64,000 bases of DNA, taken from positions 9,765,170 to 9,829,169 of the forward strand of contig NC_051134.1 of assembly GCF_014839805.1 (NCBI RefSeq), in the 5' to 3' direction. Made by a program: the position numbers and the translations under genes. How positions within the stretch are numbered: the stretch's first letter is position 1; each line of letters starts with the position of its first letter. The DNA is from Manduca sexta. Its lineage: Eukaryota > Arthropoda > Insecta > Lepidoptera > Sphingidae. This document shows positions 48,626 through 58,650 of the stretch, in pieces. The notes under the pieces were generated by a model, which saw nothing but the letters and a program-made list of their open reading frames with translations, had not been told where the DNA came from and did no database searches.

Positions 48626-49356
48626 TAGTTACAGGTCATATTATTTTTATAAATAATGGCACGTTAATCTTTTAAGGTTCGTCATCCCTCGCCTAGATCA
48701 TCAATGGCGATGAAGCTGGTCCCCGGGAACATTAACCTGTCTTTAAAGCTCTTGAAAATTCCAAAATGAGTCCTGAGATGTTTGAACGTCAGTTAACATC
48801 CACTTAGGCATGTCAAAATTTAAGCAGCTAACATACCAAGGATTTATCATGAGTCGTTGGAATTTGATCCGTATTTAATTCTACTTTAAGCCTCCATAGA
48901 TATATGTAATTTAATAGATGTTATATAAATATAATAGAGAACATAATCCCTTTCAACTATCAAGGCGGCAAAGGTTGTTTAACGTAAGGGGCCGTGACGT
49001 CATAATTGCGCTGTAAGCGGGTTGAAGTCTCACTTCACGCGGCGACTTTGTGAATATACCTAAGTTAGAAATGGATTATTTTACGAGTAGATATTAAAAA
49101 AAAAGAATGTGTGGAATTCTATTTATTTTAAGAAAATATTTTGACATTTTAGAAGTGTAATAATGTATTTTATTAATGTTATAAAAAAAAACATTTTAAA
49201 TGTTTTTTACTGTCATAATGTTTTTCTTCCTTGCGTTAAATGACATGAATGTAAAAGAAACAAATTTCGCATGAGTTGTTAAACTTTTTTTTTGTCAGTG
49301 CTTGTATCCATATAATAGAAAAAAAAAACATTTTTTTGAATACTATAAAAGGGGTG

Positions 49357-49607
49357 CGAGAGCCACGGTGGCCGTGTAGTTTTATTACTGCCAGATTGCA
49401 GTGCTGAGGTCTAGGTTTCGATCCCCGGGACAGGAAAAGTGATTTGCGTTTTCCTACTCAGTATTAGCCCCGAAGTCTGGAATTTGTCCCGGATATGGCG
49501 GTAGATTTCCCCATTGTCACATGGAACGGAATACACACTTAGGAGAGACTGCACCAGTTTCGACTCTACCTATCCCTTCGGAAATAAAAGGCATGAGTGT
49601 GTGCGTA
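49357..49607 (+). mobile_element. SINE family B copy
   Basis: CACGGTGGCCGTGTAGTTTT head, B box GTTTCGATCCCCGGG, and the body motifs of family B (GTATTAGCCCCGAAGTCTGG, GTCACATGGAACGGAATACA). Ends GAGTGTGTGCG. Confidence 0.82.
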
Positions 49608-49842
49608 TAAAAAATGTCTAAAATGAAACGTAACAGCACGATGGTGAAAATGTTTTAAAACAAAATTATAATCTGCAAGTGTACAAGCCAAGTTTGATCG
49701 CTACACAAGAAACTGAAATTAGTTTAGTTTCAAAGTTATATGTCGTTATGTTAGGATGACACTTTACAAAATGAAAACTCGATTCTTTCAACGTGTTGAA
49801 TTGAAGAGTAGATAAGTATATATACAAATATATAATATTGAA

Positions 49843-49995
49843 GAGTTTGTTTGTTTAAATGCGCTAATTTCAGGAACTACTAAAACGAATTGATATTTTT
49901 TCACTAATAGAAAGGTATAATTCTTTTTAGTGCTATAGGGTACTTTTATTCTGGAAAAACTTTTTCACACGACCGGAGCCGCGATCAAAAGGTAG
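49843..49995 (+). mobile_element. Helitron-like copy
   Basis: TTGAAGAGTTTGTTTGTTTA, CAGGAACTACTAAAACGAA, GACCGGAGCCGCGATCAAAA, ending GGTAGT in place of GCTAGT. Confidence 0.72.
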
Positions 49996-51009
49996 TAATA
50001 TAAGTAATGTTTTATTTTGTTTAATTTTGAGTACTAAATGACGTCGCTATTTATGCTAGACGCGCAATCGTTTGAGTGATGTAGTCGGCTCGGTATTCTG
50101 TTGTGTATAAATTAGGAAAAATAATGTATTATCGGATTAAGATCCAATTGTTCGTGCTAATTAGATAGGGAGCTTTTCTATTATTAAAATTAAATGTCGA
50201 CAAGTTTATTTCCAGTTATTTCTATTTTTGTTATTCAATTTAAATATTGCATCTTAATTTAAAAGAGTTAACATACCCAATTGTTTAAAATTAATTGATA
50301 TCACTCAATAACCAGTGAAGTACGACCGACCTTGAACACTGAATGCCGTACAAAACACTATCTCTTGCTTAAAAACGATTTCTGAAACCTAAAACAGATG
50401 TAATGTCGCTCAAAGCCTGCCTAAAACAGACGTAATGTCGTCAATGCCAGCTATACGCGATGCAGAATCACTCGGAACAGTGTACAATGCAAAACCGCGT
50501 CATGTGAAACACCGCTGTATACTTCGATGTGGCCGGAAACGAGCAGGGTTGCAACGAACAATCCGCTTGATAAAAATGAGTATTTTTTTGTAAAGTAACT
50601 TGCTTTGTTGGATTCTGATAACGTGGCATGTTTTGTAATAGTGTTTTGTATACGAATGTGTTTGCGTGAAGGTCTAGATATTCTGAATATTGCGTACACG
50701 CTCTTCATGCTGTTATTGTAGTGAAAACTTTAGATTAGTTTTGTATAGACGTGGAAATTTATAAGTATACTTTTGAGGTTAACATTTTTTGTTTATTATA
50801 CATCCATGTAAGGGACGGTATTTTGTTTTGAAACAAACACAAAGTAGATTACATAGGTACATTTATCAAAATACATTTATTTAGGATTCTAAAATATAAA
50901 ATATCACGGTACAATTTACAGCTTTCCAAACCAAAATATATTGCTAAAATTCGACACCGTAAATAGCTATTTTAAAAACGTATATAAACTCAATTTATCA
51001 TTTTTAATA

Positions 51010-51372
51010 CTTATAGCGTTGCACGCCGTTGCCGACGCGACGACACGAAAATAGCGAACCTTTTACGCGTATATTCCCGTGGACATTGCATCGGGATTGC
51101 ATCCGTGCATCACCCCCTCACGCTCTAGCGCGACCTTCGTGACGGGTGCGGGAGGGATGCAAGATCCGAAGGCTTCGCCGCCCTAACCGTGCCGCCCGCC
51201 CAGTTGCCAACCGCGTGCCGCCCAGCGAGCACAGATCTTGCGCGGGTTGAAAACTGATTTAACCATTTTTGTTGTCACATATTATAACACAAAAACGTTT
51301 TTAGTGACCGAAATCTATTGAGTTATTGTTTTGAGTGTTGTTTTTTGTTCGAATAACTATGCATCGGTGAGT
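51010..51372 (+). promoter_or_regulatory. CpG-rich stretch followed by ATG and a splice donor
   Basis: 51010-51250 is markedly CpG- and GC-rich for this window (GCCGACGCGACGACACG, CCGTGCCGCCCGCCC). About 110 bp later ATGCATCG is followed by GTGAGT (donor at 51367). This would suit a promoter and a tiny first coding exon on the plus strand, but with no downstream exon seen it stays a guess. Confidence 0.3.
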
Positions 51373-51777
51373 TGCGAAGATTTATTTTTATCAATGCCAG
51401 TCGTAATTCGAGATAAGGCGAAAGCGTAAAGTTGTGTTTTTTTTTCGGTTCACAGAATGTATATTCGTTATGAAAAAGGGTAGTATTTTTATACTAAATA
51501 TTTTTCTATTTGTTGCGAGTGCTGGTCGGTGACCTGTGTTCGGGTTGGGCGGATTTTTATTTATTTAAAAGTTCGCCGGATTATCATCATTATTTTGAGA
51601 ATTACTAAAGCGTAAAATTGTATCCGTGAAGTATTTAAAAGTTGTAATGGTCATTAATGGTGCCGGCAAAGAGCGTGACCGACACGCGTTTAGTTCCGTA
51701 ACTATGTTATAAAGTTGGTACTGATTGATGTCTAATTTTTGCTTGGTGTACTTACTGCTAAGTTAAAAGTAGACAGA

Positions 51778-51862
51778 GGTGCACTCACCTCTCGTTGTGC
51801 GTATTCCGTCCCATGGTGTGATAGGGAGCGAGTCTATCGCCATATCGGACACAAGAAAGCGA
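51778..51862 (-). repeat. SINE family B fragment
   Basis: About 85 bp: CGTATTCCGTCCCATGGTGT, TGATAGGGAGCGAGTCTATC and CATATCGGACAC, the reverse of the family B body only. Confidence 0.7.
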
Positions 51863-52061
51863 GCAAATGTATAAATAAAATATATTTTATGAAACATTAA
51901 CGAGCTAACGAAAACTAAATATGCCACGTTATATTTAGACTTCAATGTTACCCACTCAGATCAATAAGTGGACATATAGTAGCTGAACAAGAAGGATTTG
52001 AACTACACCCATTTATATCTAAGTACAAGACTTGCCGTTTCTCTAATTTATGTTAAATACT

Positions 52062-52340
52062 CTGACTGCCTCGGTGGCGTAATTGTACTGCATGAGCGGT
52101 ACGACAGCGCTCCGAGGTCCTGGATTCGAATCCCGGGTCGGGCAAAGTGATATTTAGGTTTTGTTGCTCAATATCAGCCCGGGGCCTGGAATGTGTGCCC
52201 GTATATGGCGATAGGCTCGCCCCCTATCACATCATGGGACGGAACACACTAGGCGCAAACTGGGTGCCCTGGTTGCGCTTCTGCATATCCTGTCGGGGAT
52301 AAATGCGTGATGTTATGTGTGTATGTATGTAAATTTTTTT
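52062..52340 (+). mobile_element. SINE family B copy, full length
   Basis: Head CTGCCTCGGTGGCGTAATTG, B box GGATTCGAATCC, body ATATCAGCCCGGGGCCTGGAA and CCCTATCACATCATGGGACG. Ends in a TGTGTG/TATG run followed by a T-rich stretch. It lies 160 bp from the BEL/Pao element. Confidence 0.88.
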
Positions 52341-52498
52341 TTATTTATTTATTTATTTCCACATACAACTATTTTACAGGTAATACCCAATACAATAGCG
52401 TAGTACAATAGTTATTATAATATTTTATTATTACTTACTATTACATAAGCGGCCGATGTGAATTCCGTCAAAGAGCATGAAAATATATATAACAATCT

Positions 52499-53365
52499 TG
52501 TGGGGCGTAGGATCGGCACAGGACGCCTTTCCGTCCCCACAATGAGTGCTGGATTGCGTGAGGGGAAGTGGCAATGCCAATTAATAAGGCCCGGGAGGTT
52601 TTTATAACGTATATTCACTATTCACACGTAAAATGATACAATGATCCGGCGGACACACAGTAGCGGCGTACGTTTCGCAGTGCGGCGTGAGCGGTGCAGC
52701 ATGCACGTCGCTCTCTCCTTTTCTTGCACTGTTTTTTCCTGGCTGGAACACTTCAGGGCTTCTTGTTTTCTTCCTTTTCTTGACTCGAACTGAACTTGCT
52801 GGAACTCGAACTGCCGAATGCCAAAATTGCATTCGCTTATATATAACCCGGCTATCCCGTAGGAGAGCCGCCAAAAATAGAGCCTTTTTGCAGCCTCATT
52901 TTCACTTCCTAGCTATCACTATTTTATAAATAAAAGTTGGACCTCTGGAGTCCCCTATGTGAAATTTACACGGTTTTATAGATAAATCAATTACCTATAA
53001 CTATACATAAAAATAATACGCCTATGTGCGATACGAAAAAGTTACAATAACAAAACACAAGAAATTTGTCTACAGACGACGCACAAAGGCCTTAAAACGC
53101 TATTTACTTTGATATGAACTTATATACAATACCCATGTTTACGGCATGGGGTAGGCAAAAGCAAAACTATATCTACGTAAAGTTTCTACACTGTCACTTC
53201 AATATCTCGGTCGTGAGATCGCTTTATAACGCACTACTAAAAACAGTCACACACACGTGCGCGGGCGCATTGTCCGTCCCTCTCTGGTGTGTCGTTTCGC
53301 TCGACACACCTACTGCGCATGCGTGAATGCGCTGTCTCGCTCTTTTCGTGTGTGCGTCCTGCACA
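52499..53365 (-). repeat. 3' LTR of the BEL/Pao element
   Basis: About 867 bp, the left-hand direct copy of 59336-60206. It starts TGTGGGGCG and ends TGCACA on the plus strand. It follows the integrase stop (53407) by 41 bp and the polypurine tract directly. Relative to the other LTR it is one base shorter in five homopolymers and one base longer in a G run near 52563. Confidence 0.93.
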
Positions 53366-53375
53366 TTCTTCCGCC
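53366..53375 (-). other. Polypurine tract
   Basis: In element sense this is GGCGGAAGAA, directly abutting the 3' LTR. It is short and has one pyrimidine, but it sits where the plus-strand primer must be. Confidence 0.6.
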
Positions 53376-53406
53376 GTGTATCGCCCAGCGTCCAGGGGGC
53401 GATACA

Positions 53407-54564
53407 TTATGTAGACGTGCAGGACGTGCTCGCCGCCGATTGCGGCGCCGCCTCTTCGTTGCCGCTGCCTCGTCGCTCGGGTGCCGCAGGGTGCAGGAGG
53501 ACGATTTTCTTCACGGGGCGTCGTAGCACGCCTCCCCGCGTGGCTACGTCCACTGTGCGCGTCACGCCGTCAGGTCCCGGATGCGTAGCACAGATGCGGC
53601 CACGCACCCAAGTGTTTCGTGGGAGCGTCCCGTCCACGATGCGCACGACGTCGCCGATGTGTAGCTCTGGTCCCTTGTTGCGGGGCTCCCGCCGGTTGCG
53701 GAGCTCGGGAAGGTACTCTCGTAACCAGCGGGTCCAGAAAGCGTCGGCCAGCTGCTGCGACGCTCGAAGGTCGGCATGTGTGCCGTAGCCGTGTTCGGCT
53801 GGAAAATTAGGTGTGAGCGGAGTGGGCCCCTGACAGCCCAACAGAAAGTGGTTAGGCGTCAGGGCCTCCGGATCTTCGGGGTTCACCGACACATGAGTCA
53901 GTGGGCGGCTGTTGACTGTGAACTCCACCTCGGCGAGTAGCGTCGACAGCGTCTCTTCATGTGGCCTCTGCTCGTGAAGCACCGTCGTCAGCGCGGTCTT
54001 GACCGACCGCACGAGCCGTTCCCAGGCGCCACCCATGAATGGTGCGCCTGGAGGGATGAAACGCCATCTAATCGCCCTCCGCGACGCCTCTTGTTCGGCG
54101 CCAGCGAGGAGGGTGTTGCGCAGTTCCTTTTCTGCGCCGTGGAAGTTAGTCCCGTTGTCGGACCAGATCTCGGCGGGGCTCCCGCGGCGTGCTGTCATGC
54201 GCCGCAGAGCCATGATCGCTCCTTGTGTACTCAGGGAGTGCACCACTTCGAGATGCACCGCCCGCACTGTTAGGCATGTGAAGAGAGCGACATACCTTTT
54301 TTGACTACTCCGGCCCACGGTGACTGTGAGCGGGCCGAAATAGTCCAAACCGGTGTATGTAAACGGCCGGTGATGATGCGCCAGTCGGCAGGGAGGCAAG
54401 TCTCCCGTTATCGGTTGTGGTGGAGTGGCCGCCCTCTGGCGGCACTTTGACGCAGCTCCTGACCACCGCCTTGACCGTCGGGCGCAGTCGAATGACCCAT
54501 TTGTACTGCCGACAGTAATTGACGACGCTCTCCACGCCTGCATGGTGGAGTTGTGTGTGGACAT
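53407..54564 (-). CDS. BEL/Pao integrase core and DUF5641 C-terminus
   Basis: 385 codons, of which about the first 40 are out of phase with the element. The rve catalytic core follows: YTGLDYFGPL (Asp74), IWSDNGTNF (Asp136) and GGAWERLV (Glu182), giving the D-D-E triad with a 46-residue second spacing. Conserved NSRPL and ALTPNHFLLG follow. The C-terminal DUF5641 region runs from about 265 to 360 (LHIGDVVRIVDGTLPRNTW, GRI). It would insert the DNA copy into the host genome. It ends in TAA at 53407, 41 bp before the 3' LTR. Confidence 0.93.
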   Translation of the reverse strand: MSTHNSTMQAWRASSITVGSTNGSFDCARRSRRWSGAASKCRQRAATPPQPITGDLPPCRLAHHHRPFTYTGLDYFGPLTVTVGRSSQKRYVALFTCLTVRAVHLEVVHSLSTQGAIMALRRMTARRGSPAEIWSDNGTNFHGAEKELRNTLLAGAEQEASRRAIRWRFIPPGAPFMGGAWERLVRSVKTALTTVLHEQRPHEETLSTLLAEVEFTVNSRPLTHVSVNPEDPEALTPNHFLLGCQGPTPLTPNFPAEHGYGTHADLRASQQLADAFWTRWLREYLPELRNRREPRNKGPELHIGDVVRIVDGTLPRNTWVRGRICATHPGPDGVTRTVDVATRGGVLRRPVKKIVLLHPAAPERRGSGNEEAAPQSAASTSCTST

Positions 54565-54737
54565 GTTCTACCCACAGTTTCGTTGCCCGATGTTCGCCAT
54601 CGACGATCGGAGGGTTCTTTGTTGCGGCGCTTACTCCCGTGGCGGCTGAAATTCTGCTGTCGAGGCAAATGAGTTCGTTAATAAATGTTATACTCAAAGC
54701 GTACAACCTGCTTTCTTTTGACACGGGTTTTCCTTTT
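54446..54737 (-). CDS. BEL/Pao integrase N-terminal zinc-binding segment
   Basis: The supported part of an open frame spanning 54305-54898. It carries KGKPVSKESRLYALSITFI, the usual RT-to-integrase linker, then an H2C2-type region: VEHVHTQLHHAGVESVVNYC, then RQYKWVIRLRPTVKAVVRSC. The last zinc Cys lies at the point where the phase changes (T3 run 54446-54448). It normally binds zinc and helps integrase multimerise. The CxRVGGRL-like motif expected of BEL/Pao linkers is degenerate here. Confidence 0.8.
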
Positions 54738-57210
54738 CGAGTGAGCGTAGTTCTTCCTCGAAGGCGGCCTCCTGACTCGCCTTTATGATTATGCGCTCGG
54801 CCTCTTCTTGCAACTCGGCTGGGAGCGTCACGAATCGCTCCTCCGGTGCTTGTACGACTCGTTTCGCCGCATTTTTCGCGGCTTCGTTGCGCCTCCAATC
54901 CGGATTCTCGCTTGCGGCCGCCTTGGTCCTCTTGTAATGGACCGTGTTGACGCGTCGTTTGAAGTGTTGTACTGCTTGTAGTACGCGGGCGGCAGCTCTA
55001 ACGTAGCGATTCCAATTTGAGAATCGATTCACGTCGGGCAGGACTTCCTTGTACTGTTTCTCCCGACGCTCTGTAATAGTGTTCACTCTTTCCTCACCCG
55101 TGTCGGTGCTCAGCTGTGTTTCCTCCGCAGGCCATAGTTCGGGCGGGTCGCGGAGGAACTCTGGTCCGTTGAACCACCTGTGTTCCCGCGTGAAGTTGTC
55201 GGGAACGTCGCGCGTAGCGTCGTCGGCAACGTTGTAGCGTGTAGGCACCCATCTCCATTGATTCGCCTGTGTGTGTTCTTCTATCGCGGCGATTCGATGC
55301 GCTACGTAGGGCTTGTACGACCTGGCTCCCGTTCTGATCCAGCACAGTGTTGTCTTGCTGTCGGTCCAGTAGGTCGTGGATTCTGGCTGCCTGGAGTGCT
55401 CCTGTGTCACACTCGCAGCCATCCGTGCGCCGAGTACAGCTGCCTGTAGTTCAAGCCGTGGTATGGAGGTTAATTTGAGTGGAGCTACCTTTGCCTTGGC
55501 CGCCAGTAACGTGACTGTGACTCGTCCGTCGTCGTCCTCGGCGCGCCAGTAGAGCGCGGTCGCGTAGGCTGACTCGCTGGCGTCGGTGAACACGTGGAGT
55601 TGGAGTTTTCTCGCTCGGGAGTAGCCGGGATAGCAGCGCGGCACTGTTACGCCGCTGAGTTGCTTCAAATGGGTGAGCCAGTTCACCCAGGCGGCGGACA
55701 GTTCGTCGTCGATCGGGTCGTCCCAATCGGTGCCGCGTCGCCACACCTCCTGTAATAGCTGTTTAGCCCGCACAGTTATCGGCGACACCAACCCTAGGGG
55801 ATCAAACAACGACATTACTATTTTCAATGCTTCTCTCTTCGTGGGTGCTTCTCGCCTCAGTAGGTTCGACGGTATGCGGGCCAAGTCTAGGTTGAACGCC
55901 AACCTGTCTTCTTGCGGCCTCCAAATAAGGCCTAGGACTCGTTCAGTCCTTTCTATTTCCACCGCTTCGGTTGCATTGGGCGATTCGCCGAGCGCCTTCA
56001 ACACCGCGGGCGAGTTACTCGTCCACTTCCTTAATTCAAAGTGAGCTTCTCTGTGTATGTTACGCACCTGAGTAGCGATTGTTATCGCCCTGTGTTCATC
56101 TTCATAGCTGTCGAGGTAGTCGTCCATGTAGTGTTTCTTCTTGATCGCCTCGACAGCCTCAGGATGCGTGTGTCGGTGTCTCTCCGCGTTGCGATTCATG
56201 ACGTATATCGCCGTCGCAGGAGAGCACGATGCGCCAAAGATTAATACCTTCATTCGGTACACCTCTGGCGGCCGGCTATCTCGGCGGTTCCCCCGCCAGA
56301 GGTAGCGCAGTGCGTCGCGATCTTCCTCGCGTAGACCCACCTGCATGAACATCTCCGTGATGTCCGCTGTTACAGCGACGGGATGTTCCCGGAATCTTAA
56401 TAACACTGCGGGAAGAGGCTGTAACAAATCCGGCCCTGTTAATAGATTCTCATTCAAAGTCGTACCTTTTGTTTTGGCTGCTGCGTCGTGTACAACTCGC
56501 AATTTGTCGGGCTTTAGAGCGTTTACGACTGCGAAATGCGGCAAGTACCACGTCCTTGTGGTGTGGGACGCGCGTGGCGCTATTTCCGCGTAGCCTTTCT
56601 TGACTAGGGCCTCCATGTGCTCTTCATACCTTTCTTTAAGGTCGGGATTCTTGTCCAACTTGTTTTCTATGTTGTGCAGCCTTTTCAGCGTGTTTTCATA
56701 GTTATTCGGCAATTCCACGCTGTCCGATTTCCACAACAGGGCCGTCTGATATCTTCCCTCCGACGATCTCTCCGTATGTTCGTTCAGTATCTTGAGCGCC
56801 TTCTCGCCGGGGTCGTTCTTGGGCCTGCGGGGGTCTATAAACAGGTTGTCGGATGTTATAAAATCTCGCAAAAGTTCTCTGTGCGTTCGTCGGTCGTGGT
56901 TTGACCGACGAAATTCACTCTGTGTCCCAGAGTCCGAGTCCGGCTTCCATGTATCACCCAACCGAGCGGCGTGAGTGATGCGACCGGTTGATGTCTCCCT
57001 ACCCGACCGTGTTTTCGTGGCGAGGAGGAGATGCCAGTTATCCTGGCCTATGAGGATTCGGGGTTTCGCCTCTTCCGCTCGTTTAGCGGACAGTAGGCCC
57101 TTCAGGTGTCCGCAATCCCGTATCGCCTCGTCCGGGGATGCGCTGCGCCGCCAACTGGAGATTGTCGACGGTGCGTGCTTCGATGCGAAGTCGTCCCCGG
57201 CTTCCTTCAA
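54694..57210 (-). CDS. BEL/Pao reverse transcriptase-RNase H
   Basis: 838 codons, the longest intact frame in the window. The first about 25 residues are probably out of phase (protease side); RILIGQDNW at 51-59 is the conserved link from protease to RT. RT motif A is VTADITEMFMQ with Asp283, motif B is FGASCSPATA (325-334), and motif C is YMDDYLDS with YMDD at 361-364. The connection and RNase H follow: FTDAS (Asp543), PRLELQ (Glu587), WTDSKT (Asp617) and VADDATRD (Asp663 or 664). All catalytic acids of both domains are present, so this segment looks functional. It copies element RNA into DNA and degrades the RNA strand. The final dozen or so codons lie beyond a frame change at T4 runs 54728-54731/54734-54737. 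Confidence 0.95.
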   Translation of the reverse strand: MKEAGDDFASKHAPSTISSWRRSASPDEAIRDCGHLKGLLSAKRAEEAKPRILIGQDNWHLLLATKTRSGRETSTGRITHAARLGDTWKPDSDSGTQSEFRRSNHDRRTHRELLRDFITSDNLFIDPRRPKNDPGEKALKILNEHTERSSEGRYQTALLWKSDSVELPNNYENTLKRLHNIENKLDKNPDLKERYEEHMEALVKKGYAEIAPRASHTTRTWYLPHFAVVNALKPDKLRVVHDAAAKTKGTTLNENLLTGPDLLQPLPAVLLRFREHPVAVTADITEMFMQVGLREEDRDALRYLWRGNRRDSRPPEVYRMKVLIFGASCSPATAIYVMNRNAERHRHTHPEAVEAIKKKHYMDDYLDSYEDEHRAITIATQVRNIHREAHFELRKWTSNSPAVLKALGESPNATEAVEIERTERVLGLIWRPQEDRLAFNLDLARIPSNLLRREAPTKREALKIVMSLFDPLGLVSPITVRAKQLLQEVWRRGTDWDDPIDDELSAAWVNWLTHLKQLSGVTVPRCYPGYSRARKLQLHVFTDASESAYATALYWRAEDDDGRVTVTLLAAKAKVAPLKLTSIPRLELQAAVLGARMAASVTQEHSRQPESTTYWTDSKTTLCWIRTGARSYKPYVAHRIAAIEEHTQANQWRWVPTRYNVADDATRDVPDNFTREHRWFNGPEFLRDPPELWPAEETQLSTDTGEERVNTITERREKQYKEVLPDVNRFSNWNRYVRAAARVLQAVQHFKRRVNTVHYKRTKAAASENPDWRRNEAAKNAAKRVVQAPEERFVTLPAELQEEAERIIIKASQEAAFEEELRSLEKENPCQKKAGCTL

Positions 57211-57493
57211 TATTAAACTTGACGCGCCGAGAATTGTTGCGTGTCTTCCTCTCCCCGTCGTACGTTGCTATGTGGAGTGGTTCGTCCGGTCCTTCCGCGC
57301 CGATATCTCGAGCGAGTTCGTCGTCGATGAGGCTCACCGTCGATCCGTCGTCGAGTAAGGCGAAAGTGCGAGCCACTCCCGCCGGTCCTGAAATGCACAC
57401 TGGGGCTATTTTTAAAAAGGACATCTGTGGCATCCATGTTGAGTTCACTGCCTCGTTCACTGCTTCGCCGGGTGCGTCGGTGATCTTATTTTT
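57134..57493 (-). CDS. BEL/Pao aspartic protease segment (DUF1758/A17)
   Basis: The supported part of a longer open frame (57083-57628), in a third reading phase. It contains FALLDDGSTVSLID, the A17 retropepsin active site with the first Asp of D-D-G as the catalytic residue, preceded by a strand-rich SFLKIAPVCI stretch and followed by LNIEG/LRIEARTV-like sequence typical of DUF1758. The enzyme would cleave gag-pol into mature parts. Bases upstream of about 57493 and downstream of about 57134 in this open frame are the wrong phase: gag runs on the left side in element sense, RT on the right. The downstream change lies at the G4 run 57134-57137. Confidence 0.85.
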
Positions 57494-58650
57494 CGCTCCG
57501 AGTGCAGCAAGCGGTGATGTAGATACTCGCACCCGTTGATGTCGCATTTCTTCGGCTTGCATGTGTGTTGTTTGTTCCTGAATTTCAAACATCTGAAACA
57601 TAGTCTGTGCTTCTTTGCGATGTCCCACCGCGCGTCTATGGCGGCGTCGCGGAAGCGAACGCAGTCACTCATCGAGTGCGTTTCTTTGTTACACACACTG
57701 CATGTCGACCGTTTATCTGCCACAGTCGTGTGTACCCGCTGCCGGCGTGGTTGTTCGCCGCCGCCGAATCTTGCTGGCGAAGCCTTGTCCGAAATGACTT
57801 CAGGCGTCGCGAACGGGCTGCAGAAATCGGCTTCTCTTCTTATGAAGCGACAAAACTTTAATAAATCGGGCTCACCTCTATGCTGTGCGGCGGCGAACTC
57901 GTACCACTGTCTTTTCAACGTCGGAGTTAGCTTCTCCATAACTGCCTTAGTTACCTCCGGGTTGTAGAGGTAGAAGGCACAGTCGAGCGCTTGTAGTGTG
58001 CCCACGATGTTTTCTATCTTCGTGGCGAATGTGCATATGTCTCTCGGCGTATCTGTAAGACGGGGTAGCGCGCGTAGGCGCTCTATTTCGGCTAATGCGA
58101 TTGAGTCCGGGCGCCCAAAGCGCGTTTCCAGACTCTTTAACACGGTGTTCGGGTCGGCGTTGGTTATAAGCAGTCCTTGTACTGCTTCCTTGGCGATGCC
58201 CCGGAGGCTACGGCGTAGCCGGGACATGTTTTCCAACGTCGTGAAGTGGCTCATGGACTCTATGTAGGCCGCTCTATATGTGAGCCAATCGTGATGATCA
58301 CCGTTGAACGTAGGCAACTCTGTGTACCTTAAAGGTTGCCTATGCTGTGCGGCTTGCACAGCTTGTGTTATGGCGGACGCGAGTTCTTGATACTCCGTCC
58401 TCGGTCGCGATGCGACCAACGCGCCGTCTTGCACTTGTTGCGGGTTCGGCGTTGATTGCGGTTGCTGCGAAGCTGAGTTGTCTCGTAGCCAGGCTGCTAC
58501 GACGGGCGGCGGTTGCTTCGTAGCGCGGTGTTCGTCGCTCCGTGCGGCGATTACAGGCGGCGGCTGCGTAGCTTGTTGAGTTCGTTGCCACGATGCGGCT
58601 TCAATCGTTGGCACTTCAGGCTGCGCAGTCGGGTTCACTGAAAATGGCAT
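57457..58650 (-). CDS. BEL/Pao gag main segment (DUF1759 and zinc knuckles)
   Basis: 397 codons in a frame one base off the N-terminal segment. After a Gln/Pro-rich linker (1-80) comes the DUF1759 capsid-like region (about 105-290), with LPTFNGDHHDWLTYRAAYIE typical of the family and a conserved helical stretch around RLRRSLRGIAKEAVQGL. Zinc knuckle 1 is C317-C330, a canonical CX2CX4HX4C. Knuckle 2, C351-C364, keeps the spacing but has Asn where His is expected. Further Cys/His follow, up to the conserved HHRLLHSE at 378-385. The product would bind element RNA and form the particle. The last dozen residues lie past a frame change near the T5 run 57489-57493 and are probably spurious. Confidence 0.9.
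   Translation of the reverse strand: MPFSVNPTAQPEVPTIEAASWQRTQQATQPPPVIAARSDEHRATKQPPPVVAAWLRDNSASQQPQSTPNPQQVQDGALVASRPRTEYQELASAITQAVQAAQHRQPLRYTELPTFNGDHHDWLTYRAAYIESMSHFTTLENMSRLRRSLRGIAKEAVQGLLITNADPNTVLKSLETRFGRPDSIALAEIERLRALPRLTDTPRDICTFATKIENIVGTLQALDCAFYLYNPEVTKAVMEKLTPTLKRQWYEFAAAQHRGEPDLLKFCRFIRREADFCSPFATPEVISDKASPARFGGGEQPRRQRVHTTVADKRSTCSVCNKETHSMSDCVRFRDAAIDARWDIAKKHRLCFRCLKFRNKQHTCKPKKCDINGCEYLHHRLLHSERKIRSPTHPAKQ

Larger units (their letters stand above)
48630..51000. other. No gene; SINE B and a Helitron-like copy
   Basis: Outside 49357-49607 and 49843-49995, AT-rich DNA without recognised features. Confidence 0.5.

Noticed and set aside
53366..53406. Envelope-like gene of an errantivirus-type element
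   Set aside because: Only 41 bp lie between the integrase stop and the 3' LTR, so there is no room.
53327..53788. 153-codon plus-strand frame
   Set aside because: Antisense to the integrase C-terminus in GC-rich sequence; no motif.
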